NCBI GenBank assembly: GCA_002307185.1
Contig: DBTT01000014.1
Span: 41,389-95,424 of the forward strand
From: Bacteroidales bacterium UBA1309
Lineage (GTDB): Bacteria > Bacteroidota > Bacteroidia > Bacteroidales > Dysgonomonadaceae
Direction: 5' to 3'
DNA: 54,036 nucleotides
The position numbers were made by a program, and so were the translations under genes. The notes under the pieces were generated by a model. It had not been told where the DNA came from. It did not search any database and saw only the letters and a program-made list of their open reading frames with translations. Each line of letters opens with the position of its first letter. Within the stretch, counting starts at the first letter, position 1. Positions 25,538-34,371 of the stretch are shown here, in pieces.

Positions 25538-26206
25538 TTATTTTGCAAAATACTCGAATTCGAAGGACAAAGTGTCATATACCTCATTCCGAAGAGCTTC
25601 GTTATCCGTTTTTGAGCTTGAGATTTCTGCAAGTATGCTTTCTGCAAGATCGTGGTTACGACGACCGATTTGTTTGAAAGCGAGCAACGCGCTGCTCCGC
25701 AAAACGGCATTTTCACCCAAGACATCTACCCATATGTATGGAAGGGCAATTAACTTGTCAAACGAACCTAACTTGCCAGTGAGCAACAAACGTCCCAACA
25801 ACCAATAGGCCGTAGCTCTTAGCGAGAGATTCTCGCTTCCAGCCCACTCAAGGGACAACTTTTCCGCATCAGGCAATTGTTGAAGCAAATTTATCGTAAT
25901 CTGCTCCCTGATCTCTTGGTTTGGGATGTCTAAAGCCCATTTGCTAGCCCATTCACCAGTGAACTCATGGAGGGGAAATAGCAGCGTAGCCATTATCTTC
26001 AACTCGCGTGTGTCTTGAGTCCAGAGCAAAAGGGCTAATTCGGAATCCGGATTGTACCGATTTGCAATTTCCTTGATTTGCGAAATCATCAAACCAAAAT
26101 TCAATTTGTAAACCAAGCCGTATTTGCGCATTCCCGCCGATGCGTCGCCGTTCATTGCTATTCGGCAACGTTTGCGGATTTCTTGTAATGTAGGATGGTG
26201 ATCCAT
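25538..26206 (-). CDS. AlkD-like DNA alkylation repair protein (HEAT repeats)
   Basis: The 222-residue all-helical protein has several HEAT-like repeats (for example ELKIMATLLFPLHEFTGEWASKWA cut into two helices, and SLRATAYWLLGRLL). The N-terminal GMRKYGLVYKLNFGL resembles the AlkD/AlkC family, whose glycosylases remove cationic alkylated bases. The characteristic Trp/Asp active-site residues are only partly visible, so catalysis is uncertain. It starts three bases after the Dabb gene ends. Confidence 0.7.
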   Translation of the reverse strand: MDHHPTLQEIRKRCRIAMNGDASAGMRKYGLVYKLNFGLMISQIKEIANRYNPDSELALLLWTQDTRELKIMATLLFPLHEFTGEWASKWALDIPNQEIREQITINLLQQLPDAEKLSLEWAGSENLSLRATAYWLLGRLLLTGKLGSFDKLIALPYIWVDVLGENAVLRSSALLAFKQIGRRNHDLAESILAEISSSKTDNEALRNEVYDTLSFEFEYFAK

Positions 26207-26209
26207 TTG

Positions 26210-26509
26210 TTAAATAAGGTAATCCACAGCTTTGCGTTCGCTTGCAGCTTCCCGCACAAAAGGCAAGATAGCCTGATGGAGTGGGTGATTCTGGTAAAAG
26301 TCGAGAGTTTCTTTGCCTTCCAGTTCAGAATACAATACGACGTCAAAATTTGCACCACCCAAAAAGTCGATACCCACTTCTAAATGGCGCAAGCCTTCAA
26401 TCTTTCCATTTAGTGCCTCTAACTTTTCTTTAATGAGAGTGGCGTTTGTTTCTTTGTTGTTACCGTGGGCTTCATCTTTGAGCTTCCACATCACAATATG
26501 CTTTACCAT
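26210..26509 (-). CDS. Dabb (stress-responsive A/B barrel) domain protein
   Basis: The protein has 99 residues from ATG 26509 (MVKHIVMWKLKDEAHG); a longer in-frame start at 26542 adds an unlikely extension. It has the Dabb pattern: the VKHIVMWKLK strand, helix TLIKEKLEALNGKIEGL, FDVVLYSELEGKETLDFY and HPLHQAILPFVRE. These dimeric barrels are small ferredoxin-like proteins induced by stress or acting in aromatic pathways; function here is open. It is the first gene of a probable operon with the AlkD-like protein and perhaps patB. Confidence 0.85.
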   Translation of the reverse strand: MVKHIVMWKLKDEAHGNNKETNATLIKEKLEALNGKIEGLRHLEVGIDFLGGANFDVVLYSELEGKETLDFYQNHPLHQAILPFVREAASERKAVDYLI

Positions 26510-26652
26510 AATGAAATCTATTTTTTTTCTAATGAAGGACAAAAATAACCCATTTATTTCAAGTGCGAAGGCTAAATAGATGAATTATTTGTGCTGTATA
26601 AAAAAAACAAGCTTTTTCAATCGTCGTGAAGCACTTTTCCAAGTCTATTAAC

Positions 26653-26660
26653 TACCTTTG
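26653..26660 (+). promoter_or_regulatory. Possible -7 element for galE
   Basis: TACCTTTG fits TAnnTTTG and lies 85 bases before the galE ATG. There is no TTG at the -33 position (TTTTCC nearby), so support is partial. Confidence 0.35.
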
Positions 26661-26744
26661 TGATAACTAAAACCATTTCATAAAATAGGCTTGATAAAGT
26701 ACAATATCTTACTCGGATAACTTAATAAATAATTTTCGAATTAT

Positions 26745-27779
26745 ATGAAAAATAAAATTTTAGTGACGGGAGGAGCGGGTTATATCGGCTCGCATACAGC
26801 CGTAGAGCTACAAAATGCAGGCTACGAGGTAATTATTGTTGACAACCTGTCCAATTCTACCGCAGATTCAATCGATGGAATCGAACGCATTACCGGCAAA
26901 CGCCCAATTTTTGAAAAACTTGATTGCAATGATTCTGTAGCGCTTGAAGTTTTGTTCCAAAAACACGAAGGAATATCCGGGATCATCCATTTTGCCGCCA
27001 GCAAGGCTGTCGGCGAATCCGTTCAAAAGCCGCTTCTGTATTACCGCAACAACCTGAATTCCCTAATTAATTTGTTGGATTTGATGCCGAAGTATCATGT
27101 GTCAGGAGTCGTCTTTTCTTCTTCTTGCACGGTATATGGCGAACCCGATCAAAACCCGATTGACGAAACGGCTCCCATCAAGCCAGCCATGTCGCCTTAT
27201 GGCAACACCAAGCAGATAAATGAAGAAATCATTCAGGATTATATCAGGTCAGGAGTCAACATCAAAAGCATAATTCTCCGCTATTTTAACCCGATCGGGG
27301 CTCATCCAACCGCCGAAATTGGCGAATTACCCAACGGCATTCCTCAGAACCTTGTGCCGTTCATCACCCAAACGGCAATTGGTGTTCGCCAAGAGCTGAG
27401 CGTTTTTGGAAACGACTACAATACGCCTGATGGCTCTTGTGTCCGTGACTTTATCAATGTCGTGGATTTGGCAAAAGCCCATGTGATTGCTATCGACCGG
27501 ATGCTGGGAAATAAATCGGAAGACAAGGTGGAAGTGTTCAACTTGGGAACTGGAAACGGCCTTTCTGTGCTTCAACTTATCAACGTGTTTGAAAAAGTCT
27601 CCGGAGAAAAATTGAATTACAAGATTGTTGGCCGTCGAGGCGGTGACATCGAAAAGATTTGGGCCGACCCTGTAAAGGCAAACACAGTGCTTGGATGGAC
27701 GGCCACAGAAACAGTGGAAGACACGGTGCTTTCCGCCTGGAAATGGCAATTGAAGTTGCGCGAAAAGGGAATCATGTAA
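26745..27779 (+). CDS. galE: UDP-glucose 4-epimerase
   Basis: The 344-residue extended short-chain dehydrogenase has the NAD-binding GGAGYIGSH near the N-terminus, the catalytic Ser region FSSSCTVYG and Tyr152/Lys156 in PYGNTK. Late motifs are RYFNPIGAHP and VFNLGTGNGLSVL. It interconverts UDP-glucose and UDP-galactose for cell-surface sugars and galactose use. It stands alone rather than in a gal operon. Confidence 0.93.
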   Translation: MKNKILVTGGAGYIGSHTAVELQNAGYEVIIVDNLSNSTADSIDGIERITGKRPIFEKLDCNDSVALEVLFQKHEGISGIIHFAASKAVGESVQKPLLYYRNNLNSLINLLDLMPKYHVSGVVFSSSCTVYGEPDQNPIDETAPIKPAMSPYGNTKQINEEIIQDYIRSGVNIKSIILRYFNPIGAHPTAEIGELPNGIPQNLVPFITQTAIGVRQELSVFGNDYNTPDGSCVRDFINVVDLAKAHVIAIDRMLGNKSEDKVEVFNLGTGNGLSVLQLINVFEKVSGEKLNYKIVGRRGGDIEKIWADPVKANTVLGWTATETVEDTVLSAWKWQLKLREKGIM

Positions 27780-27894
27780 TTTACTGAACACGCCCTTTGA
27801 AAAAACAATCCGGTCTGTTTAAATTATAATTGGATTCAACTAACAGGTCTTCTACTATTCCACAGCATTGCTTATAATAATCATTGATTTGCCG

Positions 27895-28263
27895 ATGAAA
27901 ACACTGGGTAATATTATTTGGCTTATTTTTGGAGGGCTTCCGGTAGCCATTGAATACTTCATCGCAAGTGTTGGTCTTATGGTCACAATCATTGGCATAC
28001 CGTTTGGTATTCAGACGATGAAAATTGGCATGTTCGTGTTATGGCCATTTGGGAGCAAGGTAGTGCACAGCAACAATGGATTTGGTTGCCTCAACCTGGT
28101 GATGAATGTCATTTGGATCATTATTGGAGGATTCTGGATTTTCCTCACCCACGTATTGTTGGGACTTTTGTTTTTCATCACGATTATCGGAATTCCTTTT
28201 GGCTACCAGCAATTCAAACTCGCCCGCTTGGCATTTACCCCTTTTGGGAAAGAGATCAGGTGA
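27895..28263 (+). CDS. YccF domain inner-membrane protein
   Basis: The protein has 122 residues from ATG 27895; nine extra in-frame codons upstream (to 27868) are unlikely. It consists of two copies of the YccF motif, each ending in TIIGIPFG (GIPFGIQTMKIG and GIPFGYQQFKLARL), with hydrophobic helices between. YccF proteins are inner-membrane proteins of unknown function. It may be transcribed with the pseudouridine synthase gene 101 bases downstream. Confidence 0.85.
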   Translation: MKTLGNIIWLIFGGLPVAIEYFIASVGLMVTIIGIPFGIQTMKIGMFVLWPFGSKVVHSNNGFGCLNLVMNVIWIIIGGFWIFLTHVLLGLLFFITIIGIPFGYQQFKLARLAFTPFGKEIR

Positions 28264-28364
28264 TTTTATAAATGACCATCTGATCGAGAAGCAGGGGGAG
28301 GTATAGCTCAGTCATAATTGCGGGATCGCATGGTCACATGTTTACTTGTTATATTTACTATTCG

Positions 28365-29042
28365 ATGAACGTTTTATACGAAGACAACCACCTCATTGTT
28401 GTCAACAAAGCATCTGGCGAAATTGTGCAGGGAGACAAAACCGGCGATTCGCCCTTATCTGATACCGTGAAGGAATGGTTGAAAGAGAAATACGACAAAC
28501 CCGGAAATGTTTTTTGTGGTGTCACGCATCGCCTCGACAGGCCTGTGACGGGCATTGTGATATTTGCCAAAACGAGCAAAGCGCTCTCGCGCCTCAACGA
28601 GATGTTTAAAAACAAGGAGGTGAAAAAGACCTATTGGGCTATTGTGAGGAATCGTCCTGAAAACGACGAGGCTGAACTTCGTCATTACCTCGTTCGCAAC
28701 GAAAAACAAAACAAATCCTACGCTCACAACAAAGAAAAAGGCAATTCTAAATTGGCCATTCTTCATTACAAACTGCTTGCAAGTTCAGAAAAATACAATT
28801 TGCTGGAGATCGATCTGCAAACAGGCCGTCACCACCAAATCCGCAGTCAACTTTCCAAAATAGGTTGCCCGATCAAAGGTGACCTGAAATATGGTTTCGA
28901 CCGTCCTAACCCCGATGGTAGCATCTGCCTCCATTCGCATCGCGTTCGTTTTATCCATCCCGTTTCCAAAGAATTGATAGATATTACCGCACCTGTGCCT
29001 GACGAAAGGTTGTGGAAGGTGATGGAAGGGGCGGTGGTCTGA
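28365..29042 (+). CDS. RluA-family pseudouridine synthase
   Basis: The protein has 225 residues from ATG 28365 (MNVLYEDNHLIVVNKASG), with the catalytic HRLDRPVTGIVIFAKT (Asp of the RLD motif). It ends with DLQTGRHHQIRSQLSKIGCPIKGDLKYG. No S4 domain is present, as in short RluA/RluC-like enzymes. It isomerises specific uridines in rRNA or tRNA; the target is not predictable. A strong terminator follows. Confidence 0.9.
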   Translation: MNVLYEDNHLIVVNKASGEIVQGDKTGDSPLSDTVKEWLKEKYDKPGNVFCGVTHRLDRPVTGIVIFAKTSKALSRLNEMFKNKEVKKTYWAIVRNRPENDEAELRHYLVRNEKQNKSYAHNKEKGNSKLAILHYKLLASSEKYNLLEIDLQTGRHHQIRSQLSKIGCPIKGDLKYGFDRPNPDGSICLHSHRVRFIHPVSKELIDITAPVPDERLWKVMEGAVV

Positions 29043-29088
29043 TAAACTAGAAGAAAAATTTCTAATCATGCTCTTTTTGACGTAAAAG

Positions 29089-29122
29089 AAAAAGGTTGTC
29101 AAGTATTCTTGACAACCTTTTT
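29089..29122. terminator. Bidirectional terminator between the RluA-family gene and rpsP
   Basis: AAAAAGGTTGTCAAG (29089-29103) pairs perfectly with CTTGACAACCTTTTT (29108-29122) around TATT. The A and T tails serve both converging genes. Confidence 0.9.
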
Positions 29123-29143
29123 ATCCTTCTGGAAAATAATTTC

Positions 29144-29686
29144 TTATTCAGCACTTTCAGCAGCAGGAGCAGCGGCTTCGCTTTCTTCTGCAGGAGCAAC
29201 TTCTGCAGGAGCAGCGGCAGCAAGTAATTCTGCTTTCTTCGCAGCCACTTGGTCAGCTTTGGCCTTGTTGGCAGCTTGTTCAGCTTCGAAGCGTGCCTTT
29301 TTAGCAGCAGCTTGAGCAGCAACGCTCTTGTTTGCTACCAATTCAGCAGCTTTTGCTTTGGATTCTTTCCATGCAGCAAATTTTGTTTCAGCATCTGCTT
29401 CAGTGAAAGCTCCTTTTGTTACACCACCCAACAAGTGTTTTTTCAACAAAACGCCTTCGTCAGAAAGGATCGTGCGAGTAGTGTCGGTAGGTTGTGCACC
29501 TGTTGTTAGCCAATACAAAGCTCTGTCAAATTTCAAATCTATTGTAGCAGGATTAGTGTTCGGATTATACGTACCAATCTTTTCAATAAATTTTCCATCT
29601 CGTGGAGCCCTGCTATCAGCAATGACAATGTGGTAGAAAGGATAGTCCTTGCGACCATGTCTTTGTAAACGGATTTTAGTAGCCAT
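29144..29686 (-). CDS. rpsP: 30S ribosomal protein S16 with long C-terminal extension
   Basis: The first 85 or so residues are a standard S16 (TKIRLQRHGRKDYPFYHIVI, FIEKIGTYNPNTNP, DRALYWLTTGAQPTDT). Ordinary bacterial S16 is about 80-90 residues, while this one has 180. The extra part is Ala, Lys and Glu-rich, predicted helical at first, and ends AAAPAEVAPAEESEAAAPAAESAE. Similar tails are common in Bacteroidota S16. It binds 16S rRNA in the small subunit. It is a single-gene unit with its own -7 element. Confidence 0.95.
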   Translation of the reverse strand: MATKIRLQRHGRKDYPFYHIVIADSRAPRDGKFIEKIGTYNPNTNPATIDLKFDRALYWLTTGAQPTDTTRTILSDEGVLLKKHLLGGVTKGAFTEADAETKFAAWKESKAKAAELVANKSVAAQAAAKKARFEAEQAANKAKADQVAAKKAELLAAAAPAEVAPAEESEAAAPAAESAE

Positions 29687-29735
29687 TCTTTGTTTTTAAT
29701 TTGTTTTTAAAATAGACTTTTTGCATTAGCGGCTG

Positions 29736-29743
29736 CAAAGATA
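29736..29743 (-). promoter_or_regulatory. -7 element for rpsP
   Basis: The minus strand reads TATCTTTG, a full match to TAnnTTTG, about 50 bases before the rpsP ATG. The -33 region is AT-rich with no TTG. Confidence 0.5.
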
Positions 29744-29770
29744 ATAAAATTCTTTTTAACCTGCTATGTT

Positions 29771-31186
29771 TTAGAATGAAAAATCTACTCCGGCCCCAAA
29801 CACTTTGTTGGTGCGGGAAAATACATCTTTCGAAGTGGCTGCCAATTCTGTCCCACTCACACTGATGCCTCCGCCAGGCTCTTTGGTGTAGTCGGAATAA
29901 GTTGTCCAAAAATAGCCAACATTGATTCTTACTTTCGGGGAGATATTTACTGCGCCACCCAGACCAATGGAATAAGAGCTACAAGCGAAGCTCAAGTCGC
30001 GTTGGTAAGCGTCATTCACACCGTAATCGGTGATTTGCCCACCAGCACTCACCAGGAACATCTTGTCGATTCTATATTCCAATCCAGCCAAATATTCATT
30101 GGTATTTCCTGCATTTTTTTGTTTGTCGTTTTCCATTTTGGCTTGCGAATCGAAGAAATGGTGATAACCTGCACTTGCTGTTAATTTTGGCAAAACTTTA
30201 TAAGATGCGCCAGCCGATAACATCGCTGGCACATCATAAGCTGTATTCACGCCGTCTGCAAATAAGCCTGTGTCGTCAATCTTGGTGTCATTCTCCACAT
30301 TTAGTGCTGTCCTGAATTCGTATTTTGCACCGATGTTCAACTTGTCGTCCCAATTGTAGTTGAAGCCAATAATGGGGGCAACTCCCCAGCCCGATTGAGT
30401 GCTCTCAAGTTGTATTCCTGTTGAGGAAGATGCTTTTGCTGCAAAGCCTGAGCCAACTAAAGCTACTTGTTCTGCGGCAGTTAGGCTCGATTTTGCAGCC
30501 AACGCGGTATAAACTCCTGTATAAGTGGCATTGGTTGTGCTTCCCAAAGCTGTGACTTGGAAATTCTTCAAATAACCTTCGTATTTGTTGTGGACAACAT
30601 TCAGGCGAAATCCAGCATAGGCCGAAAAATTCTTGTTTATCTGGTATGTTCCACCCAATTGGCCTCCAAATATAAAGTTCGCACCTTTCATGTATTGGTC
30701 GTCAGTATAAGCCATATACCCCGTGTTGCCCGTCAAAATAGCCGTGGTATTTCCAATCAAAGATTCAAATGAAGGCAAACCTTTGTCAAAAGTAGCTTTC
30801 CCCCCACCGCCGACAACGGCAATACTACCGGAAAGCACCCATTTGCCTTTTTTGTAAGCAGCTTGAATGCTTGGAATGATAGGAGCGGAAGCCGTTCCCT
30901 TGAATTCACGAGTAGTATTTCCTCCATTATAAAAGAAAACAGGAGCAGTGGAAGTGATTGTCCGGGTTTGAAACGCACTTTGATTATTAATAGAGAAGTG
31001 GAATCCTTCACCAAGCATTACTAAGCCGGCTGGATTTGTGTAAACGGCATCAATTTCAGTGGAAGCGTCACGCGCAGGGTTGCGCAGAAAGTGAGCGCTC
31101 TGGTTGGTATTAGTCAATAAATCGCCCGCCATTGCAAAGCCTGCTTGCATAAGGGCCAAAAGGAGGAGTGTTTTTTTATGAATCAT
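29771..31186 (-). CDS. Outer-membrane protein, OmpP1/FadL family
   Basis: The protein has 471 residues from ATG 31186, with a signal peptide ending near FAMAG (residue 21). The FadL signatures follow: SAHFLRNPARDASTEIDAVYTNPAGLVML near the mature N-terminus (shown by its NPAG core) and many alternating beta strands. The last residues KVFGAGVDFSF end in Phe, as outer-membrane barrels do. FadL-type channels carry hydrophobic molecules such as fatty acids across the outer membrane. It stands alone with its own -7 element. Confidence 0.85.
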   Translation of the reverse strand: MIHKKTLLLLALMQAGFAMAGDLLTNTNQSAHFLRNPARDASTEIDAVYTNPAGLVMLGEGFHFSINNQSAFQTRTITSTAPVFFYNGGNTTREFKGTASAPIIPSIQAAYKKGKWVLSGSIAVVGGGGKATFDKGLPSFESLIGNTTAILTGNTGYMAYTDDQYMKGANFIFGGQLGGTYQINKNFSAYAGFRLNVVHNKYEGYLKNFQVTALGSTTNATYTGVYTALAAKSSLTAAEQVALVGSGFAAKASSSTGIQLESTQSGWGVAPIIGFNYNWDDKLNIGAKYEFRTALNVENDTKIDDTGLFADGVNTAYDVPAMLSAGASYKVLPKLTASAGYHHFFDSQAKMENDKQKNAGNTNEYLAGLEYRIDKMFLVSAGGQITDYGVNDAYQRDLSFACSSYSIGLGGAVNISPKVRINVGYFWTTYSDYTKEPGGGISVSGTELAATSKDVFSRTNKVFGAGVDFSF

Positions 31187-31213
31187 AAAATTAAATTTTA
31201 TTAGAAATGGCGA

Positions 31214-31221
31214 CAAAGATA
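31214..31221 (-). promoter_or_regulatory. -7 element for the FadL-family gene
   Basis: The minus strand reads TATCTTTG about 28 bases before the ATG at 31186. The -33 box is weak. Confidence 0.45.
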
Positions 31222-31279
31222 CACATTTTCTTTAAAAGTGTGCAGTCCTTCTGCTTTTCTACTTCGAAGTAATTTGAGA

Positions 31280-31360
31280 ATAGCTATAAACTAATAGCCT
31301 TTAGCTGTTAGCTTATAGCTATTAGCCTCTGTCACTGCTAACTGATGATTGCTAACTGGT
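31280..31360. repeat. Tract of TAGC/GCTA short repeats
   Basis: About 80 bases are built of overlapping words: TAGCTATAAACTAATAGC, TTTAGCTGTTAGC, TTATAGCTATTAGCC, then ACTGCTAACTG and ATTGCTAACTGG. Many pair with each other. It lies just past the 3' end of nadE and upstream of the FadL promoter. A related small palindrome is at 16871-16887. Confidence 0.55.
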
Positions 31361-31361
31361 T

Positions 31362-33308
31362 TTAAGCCAGATCGTCCAGTTCCTTTTGCCACAAGCTTAA
31401 GGAACTATCACTTGGCATCCGCCAATCGCCTCGTGGAGATAGGTTTACGGAACCCACTTTTGGGCCATCGGGAAGACAAGAGCGTTTGAATTGTTGGTGA
31501 AAAAATCTGCGGAAGAAAATTTTGAGCCACTTGAGAATAACCTCTTTTTGGAATTGGCCTTCGAAGGCATTTTGGGCAAGGAAATAAATTTTTGATGGTG
31601 AAAATCCAAATCTTAAAACATAATACAGAAAAAAGTCGTGCAAGATGTAAGGCCCCACCACATCTTCCGTTTTTTGTGCAATTTCGCCATTTTCGTCAGC
31701 CGGTAAAAGTTCCGGACTCACTGGCGTGTCGATCACATCCAGCAACACGGCTTTGGAATCCGCATCCATCAGGGTGTCGGCAATCCATTTCACCAAAGTG
31801 CGCACCAAGGTTTTTGGCACGCCGTTGTTCACGGTATACATCGACATGTGGTCGCCGTTGTAGGTACACCAGCCGAGCGCCAGTTCCGACAAATCGCCAG
31901 TGCCGATCACCAAACCGTTCACCTTGTTGGCATAATCCATCAAAATCTGCGTGCGCTCACGAGCCTGCGAGTTTTCGTACACCACATCGAGCGTGGCCGG
32001 ATCGTGTTGAATGTCATTGAAATGCTGCAAGACAGACTCGCTGATTGAAATTTCACGAAAAGTAGCCTTCAACGATTTGATCAATTCCACGGCATTGTTG
32101 TAGGTGCGGTCGGTGGTGCCAAATCCAGGCATGGTGATGCCGAAGATGTTTTCGCGGGGAATGCCGATTTTGTCAAAAGCTTTTGCAATCACGAGCAAAG
32201 CCAAAGTGGAGTCCAATCCACCCGAAACGCCGATAACGGCAGTCTTCATTCCTGTATGAAGCAAGCGTTTTGCCAGTCCTCCAATTTGGATGGAAAAAAT
32301 TTCTTCACAGCGTTCGTGCAACAAGGCATCTTGTTTCGGCACAAAGGGCATCGGATTCACCAAACGCCCGAGTTCGTGTTTTTTTTCTGAATGATGATTC
32401 GGCACCGGGACATAACGGTATTCGACCTCGTCCAGCATCTTGTATTCAGAACGGGTGAATGACTTGTTTTTGAGTCGGTCGCCCTGCAACCTCTCCATGT
32501 CAATATCCGCAATAATTAACCGGCTATCAAATGAAAACCGGTTGTTTTCAGCCAATATTTCTCCGTTTTCAGCAATCAGGCTATGCCCGGAAAAGACAAT
32601 ATCTGTTGTGGATTCTCCATTTCCGGCTGCGGCATACACATATCCGGCCACACAACGGGCGGATTGCTGCGCCACCAAGCCTTTGCGGTAGGAAGATTTT
32701 CCCGCAGTTTCGTCACTTGCCGATAGGTTGAAAATCAATTCTGCCCCGTGTAAGGAATGGATGCTTGAAGGCGGAATGGGTGTCCACAAATCTTCACATA
32801 TTTCCAATGCGAATCGAAAATCGGCAGCATCAAACACGATGTGGATCCCCACAGGTATTGATTCACCAAACAAGCGGATTTCTTTTTCTTTCAGTTCACG
32901 GGAAGACGAAAACCAACGTTTATCATAAAATTCGGAATAATTCGGAATAAAAGTTTTGGGAACAATTCCCCAGGTTTTGCCTTGGGAAACAACTGCTCCG
33001 ACGTTATACAAGCGACCACCGATTTCCAAGGGAAGTCCTACGATTGAAATTAGCGGCAGCTCTTTTGTTTCGAGGCTGTATCGCTGCAAACCGGCAAGTG
33101 CGCCGTCAATCAGTAAGCGTTGATTGAATAAATCTCCGCAAGTGTAAGCCGTGATGCCAGCTTCGGGAAATACAACCGCAGAAACACTTTTTGCTGCAGC
33201 ATCTGTTGCCAGCCGAATCATTTCTGTGACATTGTATTCGCAATCAGCTACTTTTACACTGGGTGTGGCGGCAGCTACCTTGACAAACCCGAAATTTTTC
33301 CTATCCAT
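31362..33308 (-). CDS. nadE: Glutamine-dependent NAD+ synthetase
   Basis: The protein has 648 residues from ATG 33308 (MDRKNFGFVKVAAATP); the frame stays open further upstream but those 62 codons look non-coding. The N-terminal nitrilase-type glutaminase has VFPEAGITAY, a Lys region and the nucleophile in FALEICEDLW. The C-terminal synthetase has the P-loop GVSGGLDSTLALL, IGTGDLSELALGWCTYNGDHM and a late PKVGSVNLSPRGDWRMPSD. It amidates nicotinate adenine dinucleotide to NAD+ in the cytoplasm. All catalytic parts are present. Confidence 0.95.
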   Translation of the reverse strand: MDRKNFGFVKVAAATPSVKVADCEYNVTEMIRLATDAAAKSVSAVVFPEAGITAYTCGDLFNQRLLIDGALAGLQRYSLETKELPLISIVGLPLEIGGRLYNVGAVVSQGKTWGIVPKTFIPNYSEFYDKRWFSSSRELKEKEIRLFGESIPVGIHIVFDAADFRFALEICEDLWTPIPPSSIHSLHGAELIFNLSASDETAGKSSYRKGLVAQQSARCVAGYVYAAAGNGESTTDIVFSGHSLIAENGEILAENNRFSFDSRLIIADIDMERLQGDRLKNKSFTRSEYKMLDEVEYRYVPVPNHHSEKKHELGRLVNPMPFVPKQDALLHERCEEIFSIQIGGLAKRLLHTGMKTAVIGVSGGLDSTLALLVIAKAFDKIGIPRENIFGITMPGFGTTDRTYNNAVELIKSLKATFREISISESVLQHFNDIQHDPATLDVVYENSQARERTQILMDYANKVNGLVIGTGDLSELALGWCTYNGDHMSMYTVNNGVPKTLVRTLVKWIADTLMDADSKAVLLDVIDTPVSPELLPADENGEIAQKTEDVVGPYILHDFFLYYVLRFGFSPSKIYFLAQNAFEGQFQKEVILKWLKIFFRRFFHQQFKRSCLPDGPKVGSVNLSPRGDWRMPSDSSLSLWQKELDDLA

Positions 33309-33397
33309 AAAGATTCTATGTTTCAATCCATAAAATAAAGAGAACCAACAGGACTTGTTTTGCCACTTCTGATTCACCGTTTTTCTAAAATGCTTCA

Positions 33398-33405
33398 CAA
33401 ATGTA
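33398..33405 (-). promoter_or_regulatory. Possible -7 element for nadE
   Basis: The minus strand reads TACATTTG, which fits TAnnTTTG, about 90 bases before the chosen nadE ATG. This supports the shorter start. No TTG lies at -33. Confidence 0.3.
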
Positions 33406-33478
33406 CATGAAAAGTGGTAAATACCATAAAAGAGACTGGACAAATAGGAGATTGTAGGGTGGGGGAGATCGAAAACAA

Positions 33479-33508
33479 AAAGCGCAACAGCCAAAACCGT
33501 TGCGCTTT
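33479..33508 (-). terminator. Terminator after the peroxiredoxin gene
   Basis: AAAGCGCAAC (33479-33488) pairs perfectly with GTTGCGCTTT (33499-33508) around a 10-base loop. On the minus strand it is followed by TTTTTGTTTTC. Confidence 0.8.
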
Positions 33509-33549
33509 CGTATCAATAAATGTATTTGCTCAAAATAGTGAGTCTTCTT

Positions 33550-34182
33550 TTATTTGTGAGACAAGTAGTCGGCGATGCCTTCTTGGGTCGCTTTCAATCC
33601 TTTCTCCCCCTTTTTCCAGTTTGCAGGGCATACTTCACCGTACTGTTCGGTGAATTGTAGAGCATCTACCAAACGAATGGCTTCTTCCACGCTGCGTCCA
33701 AGAGGCATGTCGTTTACCACTTGGTGGCGCACGATTCCGTCTTTATCAATCAGGAACAACCCACGGTAAGCCTGTGGGGCACCAACAAAAATTTCTTGGC
33801 CATCGTCGCTGTAGTCCGTTTCGCCGGCCAACACATCGTAGTTTTTAGAAATAATCAATGTTTGGTCAGCCACCAAAGGATATTTCACACCTTGGATTCC
33901 ACCTTCATTTTGAGGTGTCTGCAACCATTTCCAATGAGAAAATGCAGAATCGGTGGAAGCTCCCACAACAGCCACGCTGCGGCTTTCCAACTCAGCGATC
34001 TTGTCTTGGAATGCGATCAATTCGGTAGGGCAAACAAATGTAAAATCAGCAGGATAGAAGAAGAACAATACGTACTTCTTGCCAACAAATTGTTCCAACG
34101 AGAAGCCTTCAACGATCTCGTTGCCATTAATAACGGCGCTCGTAGAAAAAGCAGGTGCTTTTTTTCCAACTAATACTCCCAT
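33550..34182 (-). CDS. Typical 2-Cys peroxiredoxin (AhpC-like)
   Basis: The protein has 210 residues from ATG 34182; the upstream in-frame extension is non-coding and contains the promoter. The peroxidatic Cys51 lies in FTFVCPTELIAFQ and the resolving Cys185 in GEVCPANW, with the C-terminal YF-type tail altered. It reduces hydrogen peroxide and organic peroxides. No ahpF is adjacent, so thioredoxin is the likely reductant. It is a single-gene unit with a very good promoter. Confidence 0.93.
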   Translation of the reverse strand: MGVLVGKKAPAFSTSAVINGNEIVEGFSLEQFVGKKYVLFFFYPADFTFVCPTELIAFQDKIAELESRSVAVVGASTDSAFSHWKWLQTPQNEGGIQGVKYPLVADQTLIISKNYDVLAGETDYSDDGQEIFVGAPQAYRGLFLIDKDGIVRHQVVNDMPLGRSVEEAIRLVDALQFTEQYGEVCPANWKKGEKGLKATQEGIADYLSHK

Positions 34183-34217
34183 AGTTTTGTTTTTTATTTT
34201 AAATGTTTCTTTGTGTA

Positions 34218-34248
34218 CAAAGTTAGCAGGAGATCCAAGGAAGAGCAA
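34218..34248 (-). promoter_or_regulatory. Promoter of the peroxiredoxin gene
   Basis: On the minus strand TTG (34248-34246), 20 bases and TAACTTTG (34225-34218) match the Bacteroidota consensus. It lies about 36 bases before the ATG at 34182. Confidence 0.7.
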
Positions 34249-34371
34249 CTTAAAAGGAGAGAATATTAATTGAAAGAATTTATAATGTATAAGCAAAAAA
34301 AATACAGTTTGGTGTGTGTTTTTTCAAAAATACAATAACTAATACAGAATCTTAGGAGCTAGCATGTGCCA

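Noticed and set aside
28290..28335. tRNA 5' end (GGTATAGCTCAGT resembles a D-arm)
   Set aside because: No anticodon arm, T-arm or acceptor stem follows, and the sequence runs straight into the next gene's leader.
33309..33494. 62-residue N-terminal extension of NadE
   Set aside because: The family starts at about ATG 33308, and a -7 element lies inside the supposed extension.
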